Assembly (NCBI GenBank): GCA_943704525.1
Contig: CALSCQ010000751.1
Span: 1-20,693 of the forward strand
From: Pigoraptor vietnamica
Taxonomy: Eukaryota > Opisthokonta > Filasterea
Direction of reading: 5' to 3'
Length of the DNA: 20,693 nucleotides
Each line of letters starts with the position of its first letter. The first letter of the stretch is position 1. The notes under the pieces were generated by a model. That model was not told the origin of the DNA, made no database searches, and was given only the letters and a program-made list of their open reading frames with translations. The position numbers and the translations under genes were made by a program. Of the stretch, positions 1 through 9,734 are shown piece by piece.

Positions 1-12
1 GGGGGGGGGGGG
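1..12. repeat. poly-G homopolymer at left edge
   Basis: The window opens with twelve consecutive G, then T and a further G run. It lies inside the last visible CPSF3 intron (155 down to 1). No AG acceptor for the next exon is visible in that stretch, so the rest of CPSF3 lies beyond the edge. The matching G-rich right edge suggests both ends are assembly breaks at homopolymers. Confidence 0.9.
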
Positions 13-155
13 TGGGGGAATTGTGCAGGAACAAGGCGTAACGGCGCCGGACACAAGGGTCATGCACGCATAGAGAGGCCCACGCACATGTACACATCCC
101 CCAAACACACGCACACGGACGCACACGCACGAACACGCGGAACGGCTTGACGCAC

Positions 156-3100
156 CCTTTTTGACGAGAATGCCGGACACTTCCTGGCCGTCGACCGGCG
201 GCTTGGCTGCAATCGAACCCATCGCCTGCGAAGCAGAGGGTGAGACTCACAGACCCAATTCACAGACAGCCCTTCATGCTAAAATAATGTCGCGTGTCGA
301 ATGCAACGACGCCGGTGAACACATAAGGGAGCGCCGCCTGAAAACACACGAGCAGCCGACCCCTCACCTTCGCCATTTTCTCCCCGCGAAAGTTGAGCTC
401 GACCGACTGGCAATTGGAGGGGTTGTGCAGCGCGAGCTTGTAGTCCTCCCGGTCCTCGTAGCGCTGGCGAAGGGCGTTCTTCAGACTGTGGAGACGGAAA
501 CGACGAACACGCGCATGTGAGCCCAGTGAAATCCATCAGAGCCAAAATGGACGTCTTGTCCATATTACGTTCAGTCGGCGCCGCTTAGAAACACAACACC
601 CTTTGCTTGCCACACAAAAAAAAACGCACCGTCCCATTTCGTTTGAGTCGCCGTGCACAAGGACGACGTTGGGCGGGCGCAGCGTGTCGATGTACTCGCT
701 CGTCTGCATGAAGTCCGAGTGCGCGCTGAAGGAAATGTAGTGCACAGACATGTTGAGGTGCAGCTTGCGACCGCTGAGCGAATTGACCTCCTTCGGGGCA
801 GAGAGAATGTGCTGCGCAGGCGAAGGCCAGCCAATGTCAACAACGGCGGGTAAAGGGAGTAAAGCAAACAACGGCGGAAAGAGAGCAAAGGTAAACAACG
901 GACCAATCTCCAATGCAGGCATGGCACAGCATGGAGGCCGACTCACCTTCGCAAGGGTGCCCTCGACCGAGTAACCAGTGACAATGCACCCGTTACGCCT
1001 GTCCTCGCACCACAGCTCAAACAGTTCGCGACTGAGGCCGCTCTGGAGCATACCGGGACTCGCCATGACGACAGAGGGTCTGCCGGGGACACAAGCGTCA
1101 GGGCCGTCGTATCAACGTGCGCGTCCACGCAGGACACAATAGAACAGCACATATAGTATGCCCAACGACCAGACACATTGATGGCAAACATCCAAGAGTC
1201 CAAGGACGTTAAAGCTAAAAACAAAGGCCGAAGGTGTCCAGCCACACACCCACCCGACATCGTCAAACTGATCCATGCCGCGGAGGCTGCTGATGTGCTT
1301 GAACACGAAGGGATTCGAAATGGCGAATTGCCTGTGCGCGCGGAAGGGGCGTTGGGTCAACACAGCACAACGCAGACGCGCGCCCTCACGCACCACCACG
1401 CAGTGACACAACAGAGGAGCGAGGAGAGGAACAATGTGAGCACAAAATAACTGAGAGTAGAGAAGAGAGCCAAGTTGTCACTCCCATGTCCCAGCAAGCA
1501 CCCACTTTCGGATGCGGTCGTTCATGTGGTTGATGTACGTCTGGTACACCGACATGCACTTCTTCGCAAGCGACGACGCATAGTAGATGGGGATGCTGTG
1601 AAGCTGCGCGGGAAGGGTGGGGATTAGCGGCGGACAAGGCTCTCGCCAACAAACATCCACGCACACGATAAAGAAAAATCCCGCAAACACGCACACGCTG
1701 CACACACTACGCACGCACACAACACAACATACCTCGGGGTGCGCCTCCCAGTACTCGTCGAGGATGAGCAAGAGCTCCTGCGCGCGGCCGAGCGCAAACA
1801 CGGGCAGGAGACACCGCCCTCCGCGGCTGACGATGTCATGCACAAGGCCCGTGAAGCGCCCCTCGCGCTCAGCACGGGGCTCGTGAATCTGCGGAGAGAA
1901 GGGGAGAAGACAGAAATTAGGGGTGATTTGCAAGGTAAAATTGCTGACGGTCGCGTGCTATCAGACTGCGGGAGGCGCGTGCATGCATGCGGGTGCATGC
2001 TGTCGTGGCTCTCCATGCATGCCGGTGTGCGCGTTTGTGTAGGCGTGCATTATATGTGCGTGCTGTGTGCGCGTTGTGCATGTGTGCGTGTCTTGCATGC
2101 GTGTGTGCATCCGTGCGTCCGTGTGCCCACCTGCACGCCGTACGTCGACTCGACAATGAGAATGTCCGGCACAATGTCCGGGATTTCGGCTGCCATCAGA
2201 TGGCGGTCCTCCTGTCGCGAGAAGTCGCCCGTGTAGAGCACCTGCGGAGGGTTGCGCGAGTGAGCACGAAGGCGCAGGATCACAAGCCACGCGATGCAGC
2301 GCATGTAACGCACATCGAACGAACACATTACATAGCTTCCAGTAACAAACGAGTGAGAAGAACTTATCCCTCCTGCCACCCGTGCACAGTGCATTGCAAT
2401 TTCATACATTGCGAATAAGAATAGCCTATCCGTACTCGCGCAATTGCAGACGCACTCACCCTCACGCCCGCAATTTCAATCATGAACATGCACGCGCCAA
2501 GCACGTGCCCCGCATTGTAGCACCAGAACTTGACGCCGTCGATCTGTGGACACGGAAGGGCCGACACAAAAGTGGTCAGGTCAGCGTGTGGGCGAAGTGC
2601 GGGATAGTGCCGTATCTCATTTTCACGCGGCAATGGAATGTGAGTGCGGCGGATGATCGAATGTGTGAGTGCGTGGGGCGTTTGCGCGTGTGTGCGTGTG
2701 CAGGTCGCGATCGTGCGTGGGTATGCGCGTGCAGGTCGCGAGTGTGCGTGGCAGCCACCTCCTTAATCTGGTGCGTGTCGACCGTCTCGATCTTCTCCAT
2801 GCTTCGGTCGAGGTCCTTCTCGTCGTAGAGCATGTCCTCCACGGAAATGTTGCTCACGCGCACGTAATCCGAGAGCATCCACTTGTAAATGGCCTGCGTG
2901 CGTGCGTGCGATTTGTGTGCGTGTGTGTTTGTTAGTATGTGTTTTGGGTGTGGAGTGAGTGTGCGTGTGTGAGAGTGCGTGTGTGAGTGTGCACGCATGC
3001 GGTCCGCGCGATTAGTGTTTGTGCAAAGTGTAGTTGCGAGAGCACAGTGTGTCGGTGTGCGTTGTGTGAGAGAGAACGAGAGAGTGTGTGGGGGTGAGAG

Positions 3101-3864
3101 AACGCTCCCACAGTTCACGACGGCTTTTCATAACATGAGGTTTTGAACTAACATACGAACGCACACAGCACACAACAGAAGACGGTGGGGCTAAGAGGCC
3201 TGATGAAACAGGCACATCCCACACACGCCACACGCAGCGCACCTTCGTCGGATGTGTCATGAACACGCGCCCCTTGAACGTCGTCTTGTTGAGAAAGTAC
3301 GGAAGGGCGGCGCAGTGGTCGAGGTGGAAGCTGACGAGCGCAAGACAGGCAAAGGGTGAGCGCAGAAAGAACACAGCACAACTAATTCAGAGAAATAAGA
3401 TCCAGGGAGGGGGGGGGGGGGAGAAAACAACTATGCCCTTATGCATTAGGCCCATTATTGTGAGTGCGACTGCGACTGACGACCCACTGGCTGACAAGCA
3501 GGAGGTCAATCTCTTCTGGGTCGATTTCGTCGAAAAAAGGGAGAGCGGCAAGGCCAGTGAAAGCGGGATGGATGCCGCAGTCAAGCTGCATGGGGGAAGA
3601 AAGGCACGGACGGACAGATGCACGCTGTGAGAAGATGCAACGCAGGATACGCCTTCTTTCGCCGATGTAATCACGCACGCAAGCATAACACGCGCACACA
3701 CACACACAGACACACACAGACACGCATGCAGGCAAGCACGCACACACACGCACACGCACGCACGCACACACGCACACACGCACACATGCACACACACGCA
3801 CACACGCACACACACACGCACGAACACACACGCACACACACACGCACGAACACACAGACACACA

Positions 3865-3908
<44 letters not shown>

Positions 3909-3926
3909 CACACGCACGAACACACA

Positions 3927-3979
<53 letters not shown>

Positions 3980-4124
3980 ACACACACACACACACACACA
4001 CACGCACCATGATCTTCTTGCCCTTGAACTCGAGCATGACGCACGATCGCCCGACCTCCTGCCCACCGCCGAGTGGCGTGATCTTGAGAATGTCGTCTTC
4101 GTCGTCGTGCTTTCGCTTCGACAT
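156..4124 (-). CDS. CPSF3: CPSF3/CPSF73, cleavage and polyadenylation specificity factor subunit 3 (3' partial)
   Basis: This is the zinc-dependent endonuclease of the metallo-beta-lactamase/beta-CASP family that cuts pre-mRNA before polyadenylation in the nucleus. Thirteen exons were built: 4124-4008, 3585-3488, 3330-3243, 2893-2759, 2543-2460, 2241-2131, 1888-1733, 1603-1506, 1331-1254, 1079-947, 811-630, 485-368, 225-156. They give 489 residues of a protein usually near 680; the C-terminal domain lies beyond the left edge. From memory of the human enzyme, all zinc ligands are present at one residue offset: HFHLDH at 72-77, His159, Asp180, His397, His419. The sequence starts [11 protein letters not shown] and continues into [10 protein letters not shown]; this ATG has A at -3. 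[24 protein letters not shown] and [16 protein letters not shown] distinguish it from INTS11. It is head to head with SGF29. Every donor is GT; twelve of thirteen have G at +3. Confidence 0.95.
2000..2130. repeat. TG/CG-rich low-complexity tract in CPSF3 intron 6
   Basis: The plus strand is an alternating GT/GC/CAT purine-pyrimidine tract that runs up to the donor of CPSF3 exon 6 (2131). The coding strand therefore reads CA-rich. It is non-coding: the frames through it give only His/Thr or Cys/Val runs. Confidence 0.7.
2896..3092. repeat. GT-rich microsatellite-like tract in CPSF3 intron 3
   Basis: This stretch is degenerate GTGTGC/GTGAGT repeat on the plus strand. It fills most of the 349-nt intron between exons 3 and 4 (3242-2894) and touches the acceptor. 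Nothing else is recognisable in the intron. Confidence 0.7.
3409..3421. repeat. G13 homopolymer in CPSF3 intron 2
   Basis: Thirteen G on the plus strand, read as C on the transcript, lie within the 157-nt intron between exons 2 and 3. It is a short slippage-prone run. Confidence 0.85.
3691..4007. repeat. long (CA)n / (CACG)n microsatellite filling CPSF3 intron 1
   Basis: About 315 bp of CA-dinucleotide repeat is interrupted by CG, AG and ATG units. It occupies most of intron 1 (4007-3586) and begins at the donor itself, so the coding strand reads GTGCGTGTGTGTG from the splice site. The long Cys/Val and His/Thr open frames across it are artefacts of a dinucleotide repeat having no stops. The alternating purine-pyrimidine run could adopt Z-DNA; that is inference. 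Confidence 0.92.
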
Positions 4125-4409
4125 TTTAGCGCTAAGAGGGAGAGCTCCCCCCTCGTCACAACACAACAACACTTATAGCGAAAAGAGTGCCCAAACGAAA
4201 AGAAGCGCGATTTCAGTGGTGTCCTTGTGATTGTACTCCCCCGCCACACAACTCACATGGGAAGTAACAGTTGTTACGACATTTGGGTGGAGGTAGGGTG
4301 AGGGTCTTCTCTCGTGGATGGGTGTGATGTGCGGTGGGGGTTGTGGCGCACAAAGGTTCAGCAGAGAAGACTAGATTTCGTAGCGCACGTGCCTTTGACG
4401 CGAGTCGAA
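4125..4409. promoter_or_regulatory. shared bidirectional promoter between CPSF3 and SGF29
   Basis: These 285 bp separate the two divergent start codons. On the minus strand CTATAAGTG (about 4171-4179) is TATA-like, 47 nt before the CPSF3 ATG. No TATA is seen for SGF29, but CACGTG lies at 4386-4391, about 20 bp before its ATG. An inverted repeat GTAACA-GT-TGTTAC sits at 4264-4277 near the middle and could bind a dimeric or MYB-like factor. Transcription starts are inferred. Confidence 0.6.
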
Positions 4410-6361
4410 ATGGCGAAACGGAAGGGCGCACCCCCTATCGACGAAGAAGTGGACACGGCAGCGCTGCGACAGGTGTGTGCAATCCTCTGTGGCGTACGCG
4501 GGAGTGCGCTTCGTCGCGTATTGTGGACCATTGTCTGTCTTTGGCGGGTTGTTTGATGCCGACACACACTTCGAACAGGCTCTTCTTACCTATGACAAAC
4601 TGCGAAAAGACAATGAGGCGGCATTGCGAGCCCTCATGCGTGCGCGATTAAGCCTTGGCAGTGTGCCTGCGGGTATGTGAGCTGCGTGCGCGCGTGTGTG
4701 TGTGTGCGTGTGCGTGTGTGTGTGTGTGTGTATGTGAGCTGCGTGCGTGGTGAGGGTGTGCGGGCTTCGTGTACTGCTCGTGCGCTATGCGGATTACGCT
4801 GCAAGTACTGAGGCACTTTTGTGCTCGTTGTTCGCAGATGACCGTCGTTTGGATGAGATTGATGGGACATGCAAGGACGCGGCTGCCAAGACTGAAGCAG
4901 AGCTGCAGTGCGTGGCGCCCACACGTGTTCAACGTTCCTCCCTCCATTCGCCCACCCGTTAACAGACGTATGGAACGCCACACACAACGACATGGCAGAC
5001 TCGGCACGGGCGACACTATGCCTCTCGGCGACAACTGTTCTCACCGGCCCTTTTTTCCCCGCAGAAATTTGGGTTCGCTTATCGCAAAGATCAACGCCGC
5101 GATCGACATTTTGGGCCGCAAGGACGCAGAAATTCGCGCGCGTAACGCGAGTTTGGACGACCAGTCGCGGCGTGTGAAGCGAAAATCGTCCGTTCTCAAC
5201 TCGATTGTCGGGCGGCTGCCCGTATGGAGGGGACCGCCGTGAGTGTTCCGCTGCCGTGCATTGAAATTGGAGCCTTGAGAGTGCTATTGTGTGCGTGGCG
5301 GGGACGCGCGTAACGCTCCACTCCCGCTATGCCATCGCAGAGATGTCCTTCCGCCGCTCGTGGGTGCCATTCCAGCGGAGCCTGGGTACATTGTGCCAGT
5401 GGGCGAGCAGGTGGGTTGTGCACCTGTGTGCGCTTTCCTGTTACTCCCAGCCTCTTTCTCTTGCCTTTTTGAGACAGTGCGAATGGTGTTTTAAGCGGGC
5501 TCCCTGAAGCATATGCGAAACGCTCGCGGACGAACCCGCTTTTAAGCACAGTTGAGGGTGCCGTTTTGCTCTCAGGTGGCTGCGCGCACGTCCAAGCCCA
5601 AAGACACGGAGAGCGTGTGGATTTTGGCCGTCGTCCTGCAGTACATGCCCGACAAGCAAAAATATCCCCTCGCCCTCCTATCGCGCCTTTTTTGGCCCCA
5701 AACTGCCTCTGTTTGCCTGTTGTGGTGTGTGTGAAAATCTTCCTTGACTCGCTCTGCTACGTATGAAGTGGAGGATATCATTGAGGACGGCATCGATGAC
5801 TCGGATGGCGTCAAGTGGGTTATGTTTTGCCATTGCGTGATCGCGACTGCGCTTACGTCCGGAGTGTCACGCTCTCCGCACCTCTCTAGGTCGGCTCTGC
5901 TGACTCCGAGTGACTTTACGCAGGCGCTATGTGCTGAATGCGAACGCCGTCGTGCCCCTTCCTCGCTGGATGCCCCTCCCGACGGCCACGCAGGCGCACC
6001 ATGCTGTTGGTGCGGAAGTGCTCGCGCTGTACCCGCAGACGACCTGCTTCTACGCGGGTCACGTGGGCGGCCTGCCCTCCAAGGTGCATCCATTGTGGCC
6101 TTCTGTCGACCGCTGTGCTTCGTCATTCTGCTCTCGGCACATTGGACGTGTTCTCTCTTGCCTGTCGTGTTTTGTTGTTCTCCTCGCGGCGTATTTGATG
6201 TGTTAGACGTAACATTTTGTCTCTGTTACATGTCGCAGGAGCGGAGCGAGTACCTCATACGTTTTGCGGATGACGAGGACGTGGATGGGTCGACGCCCGA
6301 CCGCGAAGTCGCGCAGAAGTTTGTCATTGCAATGCCAAAGAAGGTCAAGGGGAAGCCGTAA
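4410..6361 (+). CDS. SGF29: SGF29, SAGA-associated factor 29 (tandem Tudor H3K4me3 reader)
   Basis: SGF29 anchors SAGA-type histone acetyltransferase complexes to H3K4me2/3 chromatin in the nucleus. Nine exons (4410-4472, 4579-4672, 4838-4907, 5065-5238, 5341-5410, 5576-5661, 5761-5814, 5924-6083, 6239-6361) give 297 residues, close to the human 293. Residues 20-135 are helical and charged, as expected for the N-terminal coiled coil. The linker GAIPAEPGY precedes the Tudor pair (about 150-290). The human aromatic cage, recalled as Tyr238, Tyr245 and Phe264, matches Tyr240, Tyr247 (in LYPQTTCFY) and Phe266 with identical spacing. The ATG has G at -3 and G at +4. Exons 6 and 7 join only across an AT-AC intron of U12 type (5662-5760), restoring the conserved K-Y-E-V-E-D. 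The gene is divergent from CPSF3 and upstream of, and tandem with, the helicase. Confidence 0.94.
4673..4747 (+). repeat. GT microsatellite flanked by an 18-bp duplication that includes a splice donor
   Basis: In SGF29 intron 2 the sequence GTATGTGAGCTGCGTGCG occurs at 4673-4690, where its first GT is the exon 2 donor, and again at 4730-4747. A GT/GC repeat lies between the copies. The second copy is thus a decoy donor 57 nt downstream. Its use would bring an in-frame TGA into the transcript immediately after exon 2. Confidence 0.85.
5662..5760 (+). other. U12-type AT-AC intron (minor spliceosome) in SGF29
   Basis: No GT lies near the required exon 6 boundary, yet protein homology demands a junction inside a Lys codon (AA|G). 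The 99-nt intron starts ATATCCCC, against the U12 consensus ATATCCTT, and ends in CTGCTAC. It carries TTCCTTGAC at 5740-5748, a perfect match to the U12 branch-site consensus TTCCTTRAC. The branch A (5747) lies 13 nt from the 3' end, the spacing typical of U12 introns. Removal restores the family motif KYEVED in frame. This implies that the organism keeps a minor spliceosome. Confidence 0.9.
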
Positions 6362-6677
6362 AACACAGAGAGAGAGAGTGTGTGTGTATAGCCGCAGTAA
6401 CAGCTTATGTGAATACATTCATGCGAATGTATGAGGTGGTGGCTGTTACGCCCGTGCATTGGGCACGTCATGGGTGGGTGTTACATCGGCCGATCATGGC
6501 GATCGAAACCGCACCCGCACGAGTGTGCGACATCTATAATCGCTTTAATCGTTTCATTCCCTCGCTTCAAAGACCCTCCTTTTCACGCCGATCTTCGTTT
6601 TTCTCTTCGCTCTTTTGCCATTGTTCTCCGATCTCACGCCAGCTTCGCCAAAGCTTCTTCTCTTCTCCCCCATCGTG
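6362..6677 (+). other. SGF29 3' UTR / helicase leader spacer with nested hairpin
   Basis: These 316 bp hold no gene. A compound inverted repeat is present: outer arms GTAACAGC (6397-6404) and GCTGTTAC (6442-6449), inner arms ATACATTC (6413-6420) and GAATGTAT (6425-6432) with an ATGC loop. All arms pair perfectly. It begins about 35 nt after the SGF29 stop, so it most likely sits in that 3' UTR as an RNA structure. No AATAAA is visible. The rest, about 6540-6677, is C/T-rich and probably the helicase 5' leader. Confidence 0.6.
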
Positions 6678-9382
6678 ATGGACGACCCTGGCAGTAGGAC
6701 ACCCACCAGCGCCCCGAAGCGGCGCCGCGTCGACGAATCCGGCGGTGGCGACGCAAACGCACGCCCTCGCTCCCATGGCGATGCCTTTGGGGGTGCCGGA
6801 CGCGGCGGACGGGGTGCCGGACGTGGTGCGCCAGGGGGCGGAAGGGGTGGCGGACGTGGCGGACGCGGTGGTGGCGGCGGCGTACGCGAGTTTCGCCCGC
6901 AGGCGCACGATCACTCCATGGAGGCGCAATCGCATGCGCACACGGGTGCACAGCCGCAGATGCAGAGGGCTCCGGTGGCTGCGCCTGCCCAGCGAGCCCC
7001 TGCGGAGGCCGTGAGGGCGCAGGGGGGCAATCCAGCTCACGATGAGCGCACAACAGACTCGCCATCGGCGCCGCCGAAGCGCCGCCGCAATCGCCGTCGC
7101 GGAAAGCGCGCGGATGGCACGGGGGACGCCATGGAGGTGGACGGGGACGAAGGCGAGGACGGTGAGGTGGACGGGGACGGCGATGTCGCGATGGCCCCTG
7201 CGGATGGCGCGGCTGGGCCGTCCGCTCCGGCGCCGCGCGGTGCGACCGCGACGGGCACATCGGGCACGTCTTCCATTCATCTCACGACGACGACATTCGC
7301 CAGCCTTCCGATTTCGCCGCTGTCTGTGCGCGCGCTGGAGACGGTGCTTGGGTATCGGTTTCTGACCGAAGTTCAGCTGGCCACCCTCCCGCACATCATG
7401 CAGGGGAGGGACGTCCTCGCACGTGCACGCACGGGCACGGGCAAGACACTCGGCTTCCTCATCCCCAGCGTGGAAAGGCTGCTCGCGTCTCCTCCCGCGC
7501 GCGGCGATATTGCCGTGCTCGTGCTGTCTCCCACGCGCGAGCTGGCCACGCAGATCGCGACGGAGGCGGCTGCTCTGCTCAAGTTCCACTCGTTCGGTGT
7601 GCAGTGCGTGTACGGCGGGACGAACATTGCGACGGAGCGGCGCAAGATGAACTCTGAGCGGTGCGACATTCTCGTGGCAACGCCCGGTCGCCTGACGGAC
7701 CATCTCGAGAACACGGAGGGGCTGCGGGGACGCCTCAGCCGGCTCAAAGTGGTGGGTGTCGTGGTGGAAGTAATGGAGAGCGTGCATGCACATACGCATA
7801 TTCGCCTGCACACGCGCTCTGAGGCGGGGGGGGGGGGGGGGGGGGGGGGGGGGGAGTGGGAGAAGGGAGCGGTAGCGTGCAAGAGCAATATTCTGAAGCA
7901 TGCACTTTCTAACCCATTTGTTGTCTGCGCCACAGCTGGTCCTCGACGAGGCCGACCAGCTGCTTGAGATGGGCTTTCGCCCTGCGATTGAGCGCATTCT
8001 GTCGCTGCTGCCCAACGGCACGGCGACCGGCCGACAGACGCTCCTCTTCAGCGCGACGATTCCGCAGCAACTGCACCAGGTCGCGGGGCTCTGCATGCGC
8101 ACCGACCGCCAGTTTGTGGACACTGTCGGCGAGGAGAGCGTGCACACGAACGAGCAGGTGCGAGAACCCTTCCCTTTTGCTAGTACACGTCCTGTGCCTC
8201 CCTCCGTGCCGCACAGGCACACACGCGCGCGCATACCGCGCACTACTGCTGGTCGCACACGCAACCACAGTGACGCTGTTGCCGTCCTCCTGCGTTACCC
8301 ATCTCGCCCATTCTCCCTCTGAGTCGACTAACATGTCTGTAATTCAAGCTGATCCGACATGGCTCCCTCCGCGTGGCAGGTGGTCCAGTCGTACGCGGTC
8401 GTTCCCTTTGAGACGCAGATCCACGCGGTGATGGAGCTGGTGCAGGCCGAGCGGCGCGATCCCGGGCACAAGATCATCTGCTTCTTCACCACGGCGCGCC
8501 TCACGCAGTTCATGGCAGAGCTGTTCAACGCCGCGGCAATCCCCGTGCTCGAGATTCACTCGCGCAAGTCGCAGGCGCAGCGCACCAAAGTGTCCGACGC
8601 ATTCCGCTCGTCCGCCCAGGCCATCCTCTTCACGAGCGACGTCTCGGCGCGCGGCATCGACTACCCTGACGTCACGCTGGTGCTCCAAGTCGGTGCGTGT
8701 GAGCGGATAAGGCCACTTTTATACGTTAACATGCTTTCCCGCCGGTTCTGGGCCCTTCGTGCCTTGTTTCCCCCCGCGTTTGTCGTCCGTGCGTGCGTTT
8801 GCTGGCTTGTTGGGCTGTCTACTGCCAGCCATTCTGACATCCCCTCTCGTCCACACACACACAGGCATTCCGTCTGACCGCGAGCAGTACATCCACCGCG
8901 TGGGTCGCACAGCGCGCGCCGGCAAAATCGGACGCGGCGTCCTCGTCCTCGCGCCGTTCGAGCGCTTCTTTCTCCGCCACATCGCCGACCTTCCCGTCAC
9001 CGAAGCGCCGCCGATCACCGTGACGCCTCAGACGACCGCGGCGGTGGCGAATGCCCTGCAGCGCCTCTCTCCCGTCGTGAAGGGCATGGCGTATCAGGCG
9101 TGGCTCGGGTTCTACAACTCGTCGCGCGGGACGGGATGGGACAAGCCGACGCTTGTGCAGATGGCGAACCACTTTGCGGCACTTATCGGGTGCGACTCGC
9201 CCCCGCCGCTCCTCGCAAAGACAATCGGTAAGATGGGACTCAAGGGCGTCCCCGGCCTTGTCGTGGACAGGGGACAGGCTGGATGGGGCGGCGACGGAGG
9301 GCGCGGAGGCGGCGGCGGCGGAAGGGGCCAGGGGCACGGTGGTGGCCGCGGGGGCCGCGGGGGCGGTGCCGGCATGCGATAG
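6678..9382 (+). CDS. DEAD-box ATP-dependent RNA helicase, Mss116 / plant RH25-RH31 type, with RGG-rich ends
   Basis: This is an ATP-dependent RNA-unwinding or annealing protein of 708 residues. Exons are 6678-7751, 7936-8157, 8380-8692 and 8865-9382. Motifs in order: Q-motif Gln near 233, ARTGTGKT (250-257), PTRELA (284-289), TPGR (335-338), DEAD (362-365), SAT (397-399), TSDVSARG (from 517), HRVGRTARAG (547-556). IHSRKSQAQRTKVSDAFR, DYPDVTLVLQVG and LVLAPFERFFL match the Mss116/RH31 group rather than eIF4A or DDX18. The N-terminus has no evident mitochondrial presequence; it carries PKRRRV (13-18), RGG repeats (about 39-71) and a second basic cluster (about 131-146), suggesting nuclear or nucleolar work. 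The C-terminus (about 677-708) is again RGG-rich. Intron 1 contains G29. The ATG has G at -3 and +4. Precise orthology is uncertain. Confidence 0.93.
7826..7854 (+). repeat. G29 homopolymer in helicase intron 1
   Basis: Twenty-nine uninterrupted G on the transcribed-sense strand lie in the 184-nt intron between motifs Ib and II. As RNA this could form a stable G-quadruplex. The reported length is also liable to sequencing error. Confidence 0.9.
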
Positions 9383-9734
9383 GGTGTTGTGTTGCGTCCG
9401 TCTGTGGACGCGAGTGAGAAATGAATCTCTGTTTGTGGTGCAATCAGGACGCACGCACATGCATGCGAATACACCCGCGTGTGCTGCACACGCTCGCACA
9501 ACGAGTTTTGTTTGCGAACGAGTGCTTTAGTGAGTGGACAGATGTACAGTGACGCAGAGAGACGCAGCGAGTGCAAGGCGAAACAGACGAAGTCAAGAAC
9601 AAACGAACGAGCTTGCCAAGAGTGAAGAGCAGCGCGGATGTGTGCGTGCGCGTGTGAGTGTTTGAGCGTGTGAGTGCGTGTGTGTGCGCGCGTGCATGCG
9701 TGCGTGTTGGCGGCGCGTGAAGAACCAGCGCGCA
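9383..9734. other. convergent intergenic region, helicase 3' / NDRG 3'
   Basis: These 352 bp lie between two convergent stop codons and must contain both 3' UTRs. A GT/GC-rich tract lies at about 9639-9710. No AATAAA, gene or clear hairpin is visible. Confidence 0.6.

Noticed and set aside
3387-4249. Long open frames rich in Cys/Val or His/Thr on both strands
   Set aside because: They are the frames of a CA/TG dinucleotide repeat, which lacks stops in most frames. The region is CPSF3 intron 1 with intact splice sites.
4361-4374. GCAGAGAAGACTAG resembles the U6 snRNA ACAGAGAAGATTAG segment
   Set aside because: No U6 5' stem, U4-pairing region or 3' stem surrounds it; it lies in the SGF29 leader and is probably chance.
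6567-8264. 565-codon open frame antisense to the helicase
   Set aside because: It is an Arg/Ala-rich shadow of GC-rich sense codons, crosses the helicase intron and G29, and shows no domain.
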